A stretch of 64,000 bases of DNA from JAKIYB01 sp964590255. GTDB lineage: Bacteria; Armatimonadota; Hebobacteria; CAIYQO01. The DNA lies in the NCBI GenBank assembly GCA_964590255.1, contig CAZPYA010000001.1, positions 1-64,000 of the forward strand, written 5' to 3'. Below the pieces are notes generated by a model. It was not told the origin of the DNA and made no database searches. It saw nothing but the letters and a program-made list of their open reading frames with translations. This document shows, one piece after another, positions 58,839 through 64,000 of this stretch (positions are counted from its first letter, which is position 1; each line of letters opens with the position of its first letter). The position numbers and the translations under genes were made by a program.

Positions 58839-60524
58839 ATGAGGAGTGTGCTTGCGCGAATATCCTGGCTGGCGGTGTTGGCGGCCTTCGGGCTGATTAT
58901 CATCGGCTGCAATGGCGGAAGCGACGGACAGGGCCTGGTGGCCAGCAGCTACGTCATTACCATCACCCCGAACCCGGTGAACGCGGTGCCCGGGCAGACA
59001 GTGCAGATGACGGCGGTGGTGACGCAGGTGTCGGACGGCGCGGTGGTGCCGGACGCCGTAGTCACCTGGGGCGTCACCGGCGACGTGGGGGCGATCTCGG
59101 AGACGGGGCTCTTCACCGCCGGACAAACCACCCCGGCCAGCGGCGCCATCACCGCGGCGGCCTTTGACGCCACCGCCGGCGTGCCGGTGACAGTGAATGC
59201 CAATGGGCAAACGCTGGCCAGCATCACCGTGACGGCGCCCGGCGCCGACCTGAGCGCCGTGCCCGCTGCCACCACTGTGCAGTTTGTGGCGACCGGCACC
59301 GACACCACCGGCCAGCCGATGGCTATCGCGCCCATCTGGGACGTGCAGAACGGCATCGGCCAGATCAACGCGCAGGGCCAGTTCCTCGCCGGCACCGCCG
59401 GCACCGGCGCGGTGAGCGCCAGCGTAGGCGCTATCTCGGGCAGCGCCGCGGTGACGGTGGTCCCCGGCGCGCCGGTGGAGCTCACCCTCGCGGTGGCGGG
59501 CAACGCCGACGTGGATAACCTGATTATCGGGCAGCAGGTACACTTCACCGCCTTCCTGGTGGACGGCGCGGGCAACCGCGGGGTGAAGCGCTCGGTCACC
59601 GAGGCGGCGTGGAGCGTCACCGGCGGCGTGGGCAGCATCGACCAGGACGGCGCCTTCATCGCCAAAGCCCTCGGGCATGGCACGGTGGTGGCACAGAAAG
59701 ACGGCCGCACCGCGTCGGTGGCGGTGACGGTGGTTCGCGCCTTCGCCGGCGTCATCGGCTTCACCAAGCAGAATCTGTATGGCAACCTGGCGGCGCTGAC
59801 CGGCGACGGCAGCCAGATCGACCTGACCACCGGCAACAACCACTTCGGGGAAGCCGCCTGGTCGGCGGACGGCAGCAAGCTGATCTTCGCGGCGCGCGAC
59901 GTGGCCGGCGCCAGCGGCATCTTCGGCGTGAATGCCGACGGCACCAGCAAGCATCTGGTTTTCGGCGCGGTGGCCAACGACCCGGTCTGGTCGCCGGACG
60001 GCACGGAAATCTGCTACGCCACCGACACCGGCGTGGTAGCCGGTGAGTTGGTCGTGATCAGTGCGAGCGGACAGTTCCTGCGCAAGCTGGTCATCGGCAT
60101 GCTGGGCACGCCGAAGAATCCGGCCTGGTCGCCCGATGGGCAGAAGATCGCCTTCATCGTCAACAGCGGCTTCTCGCCGACGGACGGCGTCTATATCATG
60201 AACGCGGACGGCACCGGCGCGATCACCCGCATCTACACCGGCCATCCGTCCGACATCGCCTGGAAGCCCGGCACCTGCATCCTGGCGGTGGCGGAGAACG
60301 CCCGCGTTTACCTGGTGCCGGCCGACGGCAGCGACACCACCCTGCTGCTGACCGAGCCGAAGGCCATCGCCGGCTTCGCCTGGGCGCCTAACGGCAGTGG
60401 ACTGGTCTGCAGCGAGTCGAACGGCGCGTATAATCAGCTCTACCTGCGCGTCATCGGCACCGACGTCCGCGTGCCGCTGACGAGCCTGAGCACCGCCTCC
60501 GCGCTCGATCCAACCTGGAAATAA
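58839..60524 (+). CDS. lipoprotein with Big2 repeats and TolB-like propeller
   Basis: 561 aa. Lipobox: WLAVLAAFGLIIIGC (Cys23), from the ATG with GGAGG 9 nt upstream. Residues 35-300 hold three Big2-like bacterial Ig domains (VITITPNPVNAVPGQTVQM ... VVTWGVTGDVGAISETGLF; QFVATGTDTTGQP; VHFTAFLVDGAGNRGVK ... AAWSVTGGVGSIDQDGAF). Residues 300-561 form five TolB-like blades (AWSADGSKLIFAA, VWSPDGTEICYAT, AWSPDGQKIAFIV, AWKPGTCILAVAE, AWAPNGSGLVCSE). A periplasmic or surface propeller tethered by lipid. A hairpin terminator follows. Confidence 0.85.
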   Translation: MRSVLARISWLAVLAAFGLIIIGCNGGSDGQGLVASSYVITITPNPVNAVPGQTVQMTAVVTQVSDGAVVPDAVVTWGVTGDVGAISETGLFTAGQTTPASGAITAAAFDATAGVPVTVNANGQTLASITVTAPGADLSAVPAATTVQFVATGTDTTGQPMAIAPIWDVQNGIGQINAQGQFLAGTAGTGAVSASVGAISGSAAVTVVPGAPVELTLAVAGNADVDNLIIGQQVHFTAFLVDGAGNRGVKRSVTEAAWSVTGGVGSIDQDGAFIAKALGHGTVVAQKDGRTASVAVTVVRAFAGVIGFTKQNLYGNLAALTGDGSQIDLTTGNNHFGEAAWSADGSKLIFAARDVAGASGIFGVNADGTSKHLVFGAVANDPVWSPDGTEICYATDTGVVAGELVVISASGQFLRKLVIGMLGTPKNPAWSPDGQKIAFIVNSGFSPTDGVYIMNADGTGAITRIYTGHPSDIAWKPGTCILAVAENARVYLVPADGSDTTLLLTEPKAIAGFAWAPNGSGLVCSESNGAYNQLYLRVIGTDVRVPLTSLSTASALDPTWK

Positions 60525-60538
60525 GCGCATCCGGCAGG

Positions 60539-60574
60539 ACGCCCCCGCCCGCAGTGCGCGGACGGGGGCGTTTT
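60539..60574 (+). terminator. rho-independent terminator after propeller lipoprotein
   Basis: ACGCCCCCGCCCGC / GCGGACGGGGGCGT arms (one mismatch), then TTTCG; 15 nt after the stop. Confidence 0.75.
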
Positions 60575-60611
60575 CGTGTCTGGAGGGAGAACCCCAGATT
60601 GCCGACACACC

Positions 60612-60663
60612 CCCTCACCCCCTGGCCCCCTCTCCTCGGGGAGAGGGGGCCAGGGGGTGAGGG
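60612..60663. repeat. perfect 24-bp hairpin with TCGG loop (family B)
   Basis: Arms 60612-60635 and 60640-60663 are perfect reverse complements over 24 bp and enclose only TCGG. The left arm starts CCCTCACCCCCTGG and ends CCTCTCC. Confidence 0.85.
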
Positions 60664-60686
60664 CTGCGTGTCGGAGTCCGATGAGG

Positions 60687-60734
60687 TTTCCCACATACCT
60701 GTGCACGGATTCACGGTCACAGGTATGTGGGAAA
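60687..60734. repeat. 17-bp perfect inverted repeat
   Basis: Arms TTTCCCACATACCTGTG (60687-60703) and CACAGGTATGTGGGAAA (60718-60734) with a 14-bp centre. It lies between the big hairpin and the uninterrupted 24-bp repeat. The remaining 437-bp gap (60525-60961) shows no gene. Confidence 0.8.
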
Positions 60735-60757
60735 TCGGGCATAACTCCTACGCTCGC

Positions 60758-60781
60758 GGCTCGACGGAGTCTCGCCCTCCA
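60758..60781 (-). repeat. uninterrupted copy of 24-bp dispersed repeat
   Basis: Reverse complement begins TGGAGGGCGAGACTCCGTCG. It matches the target sequence around the MITE at 36984-37166 with one base difference, acting as an empty site. Confidence 0.7.
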
Positions 60782-60961
60782 TACTGGTTATGCCTGTTAA
60801 CGAGCAGGTGGCCCGCTCTTCCCCCGGCACCGGAAATATGGTAGAGTCAACAGCACCATGGCGCGGATGCTGCCGCTTGCTTTGCCCGGCGGGCGAGGTT
60901 GGGCATCCGTTTCAGTCGATCAGATTCACGGTAAGATTTCAGACGAACGGAGAGTCGTCGC

Positions 60962-63076
60962 ATGTCATCACCAACCACATCCACCCGGCCGCTGCGCACG
61001 GTCTGTCTCGGCCTTATTGTCCTCGGCCTGCTGGCGGCCGGCTACGTGCTGTGGCAGCGCGTGAGAGCGGAAGCCTCCTCGCGCGCGGTCGAGATCGTGG
61101 TGGATTACAACGAAGTCATTGCGCTGGCCGGCGCCGAAGGCGTGCTGCCGAATAACGTATTTATCAAGCTGAAAACGGCCGGCGCGACCGCGGTGGCGCT
61201 GCCCGAGGAGACGCTGGAGACGCTGGAGGCGCAAGGCGCGGTGAACCTCATCGCGCATCCGGCCGGCATCGGCACGTATCCCGGCGGGTGGGCGCCCACC
61301 GACCCGGTGTTTACGGTGGAGACGAGCAGTTCGCTCGACATGAGCGGCGCGAACACCTTTGCCTTCGTCTCCGACGGGCTGCAGCGGGTATACCCGGCGG
61401 CCAACCTCTCTATGCAGCCGCCCTACCGCATCCTTGTGCGCGGCGACCGCGAAACGGTGCAGGACATCGGGCTCGGCCTCGATGAATCGAAGGCGCGGCT
61501 CATCCGCGCGGTGGGTCTGCGCGTCGTTCCGCGGCTGCACGGCAGCCCGGTGCTAACGTCGAAAAGCCTCAACGCTTCGCTGGCCACCCTCGCGCGCCTG
61601 CTCGGTCGCGCGCCGACTAATGATCCGTGGATCGTCGGCGCGAAGCCTGCGCCGACCGCGCAAACCGACACTCAGCTTGGCATCGTCATCTTCGACGGCG
61701 ACACTATCCCCGGGTATCGCGCGCTCATTCCGACCCTCGCCGAGGGGCTGACGACACACCACCTCGTCTACGGCGCGGTGGAGTTCAGCAAGCAGAAAGG
61801 CGACGCCGCGCTGGGCAAGGCGCTGAACGGCCGGCTGGTGCGCGTGCACAGCATCTCCAGAGAGGAACTGGCGACGATGACGCCGGGCGAGGCGGTGCAG
61901 CGCTTCGGGCTGGCGGCGAAAGACCGCAATATCCGCGTGCTCTACGTGCATGTGCCGCCGGTGGTGGCCGGCCTGGTCGCGACGACGGACGCGAAGGGGC
62001 AGGCAGTGGTTACCGAGAGCCGCCGCGACGACTTCGCCCGCTTCATCGCCGCCGTGAAATTCGAGCTGACGAAGAACCGCTTCACCGTCTCCGACGCCAA
62101 GCAGGCGCACCCGTTCACCGCGCCGGCCGTGCCGGCGTGGGCGCTGGGCTTCATCTTCCTCGGTGGCGGCGCGGCGTTCTTTCTGCTGGTGCTGGCGGTG
62201 CTGCCGGCGGCGCTGCCGTCCGCGTGGATCACGGTCGGGTTCGTATTCCTCGGCATCGGCGCGGCGAAGGCGTTCGTGCTGGCGTCCCAGTTTCCAGACC
62301 TCGGCCGCATGGGCTTCGGTCTCTTTACGGCCATCTGCTTCCCGCTGCTGGCGCTGGTGTGGACATATCGGCAACTGAGCCCGTTGTCGCAGGGGCGCAT
62401 GTCGCTCTTCGCGGCGGTGCGCGTGCTGCTCGTTGCCACCGGCATCACCGTGCTGGGCGGCCTGCTGATCGCGGCGATGCTCACCGACGCGCGCTACCTG
62501 GTGAAAATGACCGCGTTCGTGGGGGTGAAGGCCGCGCTGGCGGCGCCGCTGCTGCTCTTCGGCCTGCTGGTCATCACCGACGGCGTCGCGAAACCCGACG
62601 AAACCGTGGCGACCTGGTGGGCGCGCGTCACGGCCGGCGTACGCGGCTTCCTCAACCAGCCGCTGTACCTGTGGGGCATCCTGCTGGCCTTCGCCGCGCT
62701 GGTAGTCGTGGCGCTCATGCTGGCGCGCTCGGGCAATGAAGGCGGCGTCGGCGTCAGCGACCTCGAGCTGCGCTTCCGCTCGGTGCTCGAACAATGGCTC
62801 ATCGCCCGCCCGCGCACGAAGGAATTCCTGCTCGGCCACCCGCTCTTCCTGCTCGGGCTGGTTGCCGCCATGCGCCACCAGCGCGTCCTCGCGCTGGTAC
62901 TGCTCGTCGGCGGCGCCATCGGCCAGGTGGACGTGCTCAACACCTTCTGCCACGCCCACACCCCGGTCACCCTCTCGCTGCTGCGCGTCATCAACGGTCT
63001 CTGGCTCGGCGTCATCATCGGCGTCATCGCGGCGGTGATCGTCTTCCGGCGCAAGCCGGAAGTGGTGAAGGCGTAA
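60962..63076 (+). CDS. DUF5693 family membrane protein
   Basis: 704 aa. TM at residues 12-30, then a large extracytoplasmic part of about 360 residues with NEVIALAGAEGV, VVPRLHGSP, LGIVIFDGDTIPGYRAL, HLVYGAVEFSKQKGDAALGKALNGRLVRVHSISREELATMT and RNIRVLYVHVPP, the conserved core of the DUF5693 family. The C-terminal third has about eight TM helices from VPAWALGFIFLGGGAAFFLLV to VIIGVIAAVIVFRRK. In some firmicutes a homologue neighbours S-layer pyruvylation or cell-wall genes, suggesting an envelope role, but none is visible here. A GGAGAG site precedes the ATG. Confidence 0.82.
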   Translation: MSSPTTSTRPLRTVCLGLIVLGLLAAGYVLWQRVRAEASSRAVEIVVDYNEVIALAGAEGVLPNNVFIKLKTAGATAVALPEETLETLEAQGAVNLIAHPAGIGTYPGGWAPTDPVFTVETSSSLDMSGANTFAFVSDGLQRVYPAANLSMQPPYRILVRGDRETVQDIGLGLDESKARLIRAVGLRVVPRLHGSPVLTSKSLNASLATLARLLGRAPTNDPWIVGAKPAPTAQTDTQLGIVIFDGDTIPGYRALIPTLAEGLTTHHLVYGAVEFSKQKGDAALGKALNGRLVRVHSISREELATMTPGEAVQRFGLAAKDRNIRVLYVHVPPVVAGLVATTDAKGQAVVTESRRDDFARFIAAVKFELTKNRFTVSDAKQAHPFTAPAVPAWALGFIFLGGGAAFFLLVLAVLPAALPSAWITVGFVFLGIGAAKAFVLASQFPDLGRMGFGLFTAICFPLLALVWTYRQLSPLSQGRMSLFAAVRVLLVATGITVLGGLLIAAMLTDARYLVKMTAFVGVKAALAAPLLLFGLLVITDGVAKPDETVATWWARVTAGVRGFLNQPLYLWGILLAFAALVVVALMLARSGNEGGVGVSDLELRFRSVLEQWLIARPRTKEFLLGHPLFLLGLVAAMRHQRVLALVLLVGGAIGQVDVLNTFCHAHTPVTLSLLRVINGLWLGVIIGVIAAVIVFRRKPEVVKA

Positions 63077-63517
63077 AATTCGGTAGCGCCGGGCGGAGAG
63101 GGCAATTGCCGAATGCCGATGTCTGGGCTTTGCTCATCGATGCCGCCTGGTGCACGCAGCTACGCGGCGCGTTTCTCCTGATGCCCGCGACGGTCGCGCG
63201 GACCCCTCCCCCGGCCCCTCCCCTAGCAGGAGAGGGGGGTGATCTCGTGTGAGCGACTGCAGTGGTGGGTGAAGCGGCAATCATTCGTCAACAGCATAAT
63301 GGCCGGGCTACCGAGCGACGCCCCCTGGAAGGGGGCTTACGGCGGTGAATTCCTGACCATGCATGTGATCATTGGGGGAATGCTGCCATTACTTCCCTCC
63401 CGTGTCGCTATTTTCCCCGAAGATCGACTGGCAGCTCATCCGCTTGCGGGGATCCGCCACACCGCACAAGGAGATTCCCCGCGCCATGCCGAATAGGAGG
63501 GATACGGGAGGATGCCG
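63077..63517. other. intergenic stretch before DUF58 gene
   Basis: About 440 bp without a supportable gene. It has a family B palindrome (CCCCTCCCCT / AGGAGAGGGG, 63216-63238), the 34-bp repeat at 63302-63335, and GGGAGG just before the next start. Confidence 0.5.
63302..63335. repeat. dispersed 34-bp repeat, copy 2
   Basis: Matches 34698-34731 with 2 differences in 34. Contains GCCGGGCTACC and a CCCCC-TGGA-AGGGGG hairpin. In the gap before the DUF58 gene. Confidence 0.65.
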
Positions 63518-64000
63518 ATGCGTCCTAGTGGTGTGACCGTCTGCTGGATGGCGGTGGGAGGATTGTGCCTGCTGGCGGCGCCGGTGATGCCGGGGCTGTT
63601 CTGGATCGGCATCGGGCTCAATGGCCTGCTGGCGTTGCTACTGGTGACGGACCTCTTCCTGCTGCGGCAGGCGGCGCAGCTCACCGCGCGGCGCGAGCAT
63701 GAGGACATCCTCTCGCTGGGCGCGCAGAACCGCGTGACGCTGGTCGTCGAGAATCCCACCCCCTTCCCCTTCCGGCTGGCGCTGCGCGACGCGGCGCCCG
63801 ACCAGAGCGAGTGCGACACCGCGCAGGCCGCCGGCGCGCTGCCCGCCTACGGGCAATTCTCCGCCAGTTATCACCTCACCCCGCTGCAGCGCGGCGCCTA
63901 TCCCTTCGGGCCGCTGACGCTGCGGGTGAAGACGCCGATGGGGCTGTGGGTGGCCCAATACGCGCACGCGCCGGACGACACCATGCGCGTCTACCCGAAC
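63518..64000 (+). CDS. DUF58 domain protein, N-terminal part (cut by window edge)
   Basis: 161 codons visible from the Met 6 nt after GGGAGG (an in-frame Met two codons earlier is too close to it). Two N-terminal TM helices (VCWMAVGGLCLLAAPVMPG and WIGIGLNGLLALLLVTDLFLL). Then a beta region LSLGAQNRVTLVVENPTPFPFRL and the DUF58-typical LTPLQRGAYPFGPLTLRVKTPMGLW, with the G-P-L-x-L-R motif. DUF58 proteins usually stand with MoxR ATPases and vWA proteins; the continuation lies outside the window. Confidence 0.85.
   Translation, partial: MRPSGVTVCWMAVGGLCLLAAPVMPGLFWIGIGLNGLLALLLVTDLFLLRQAAQLTARREHEDILSLGAQNRVTLVVENPTPFPFRLALRDAAPDQSECDTAQAAGALPAYGQFSASYHLTPLQRGAYPFGPLTLRVKTPMGLWVAQYAHAPDDTMRVYPN

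Noticed and set aside
1..64000. tRNA or rRNA genes
   Set aside because: I looked through the gaps for cloverleaf-type arms and conserved rRNA segments and saw none; a covariance search would be needed to be certain.

Overview
The window is about 64 kb of high-GC bacterial chromosome, almost wholly coding. The best taxonomic clue is a prepilin-type protein (28271-29662, minus) with an FTLIELLVV N-terminus, the segment FAKAREKARQATCLANQRQ and a later H-X9-DG motif. That combination is typical of pseudopilin-like proteins abundant in Armatimonadota and related phyla. Secretin/pilM-N-O-P, many small lipoproteins, TolB-like propellers, copper-amine-oxidase-N1 proteins and a wealth of sugar-handling genes fit the same picture. 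The assignment to Armatimonadota is an inference, not proven here. Predicted sigma-70 promoters are close to TTGACA-N17-TATAAT and the housekeeping sigma factor itself is present.

Layout. 1-7.9 kb (minus): a type IV pilus / type II secretion-like operon, pilM-N-O-P-Q, a small lipoprotein, pilB, then a truncated membrane protein at the window edge. 8.2-16.1 kb (minus): a large secreted LysM/copper-amine-oxidase-N1 protein, a P-loop ATPase, dGTPase, two tandem outer-membrane-barrel-like paralogues and a Gfo/Idh/MocA oxidoreductase. 16.3-21.3 kb (minus): parB, parA, rsmG, a small membrane protein and mnmG, with three perfect parS sites. This is the classic gidA-gidB-parA-parB neighbourhood usually near the replication origin. 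21.6-25.9 kb (plus): an exported protein, an MFS transporter, a 1-kb gene-poor stretch with a MITE and a decayed transposase trace, and an EamA permease.

26.1-32.8 kb: acetylxylan-esterase-like hydrolase, the pilin/propeller fusion and a cyclase-STAND-TPR regulator, bracketed by related palindromic repeats and partly lower in GC. 32.8-36.9 kb (minus): sugar isomerase, UDP-glucose 4-epimerase, two membrane proteins and a URO-D-family protein. 36.9-37.8 kb: repeat-rich gap. 37.8-40.6 kb (plus): SPFH protein and YgiQ radical-SAM protein. 40.8-45.9 kb: a carbohydrate cluster (AGE-type epimerase, two glycosidase-like proteins, divergent URO-D protein). 45.9-51.9 kb: membrane proteins, a lipoprotein, a beta-CASP ribonuclease-like protein, YdeI- and SUKH-domain proteins. 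52.2-64 kb: rpoD, a DUF4352-like protein, alpha/beta hydrolase, O-antigen-ligase/TPR protein, Big2/propeller lipoprotein, DUF5693 protein and the start of a DUF58 protein.

The most striking non-coding content is a set of short mobile or palindromic elements. There are three MITE-like families (two copies of about 150 bp with terminal inverted repeats and clear target-site duplications, two copies of about 115 bp, and one 162-bp hairpin element), a four-copy 31-bp tandem array and many intergenic hairpins. A second recurring feature is a sigma-70-type promoter whose -10 box lies only 6-9 nt before a start codon (mnmG, MFS, EamA, YgiQ, a membrane protein), predicting leaderless mRNAs.
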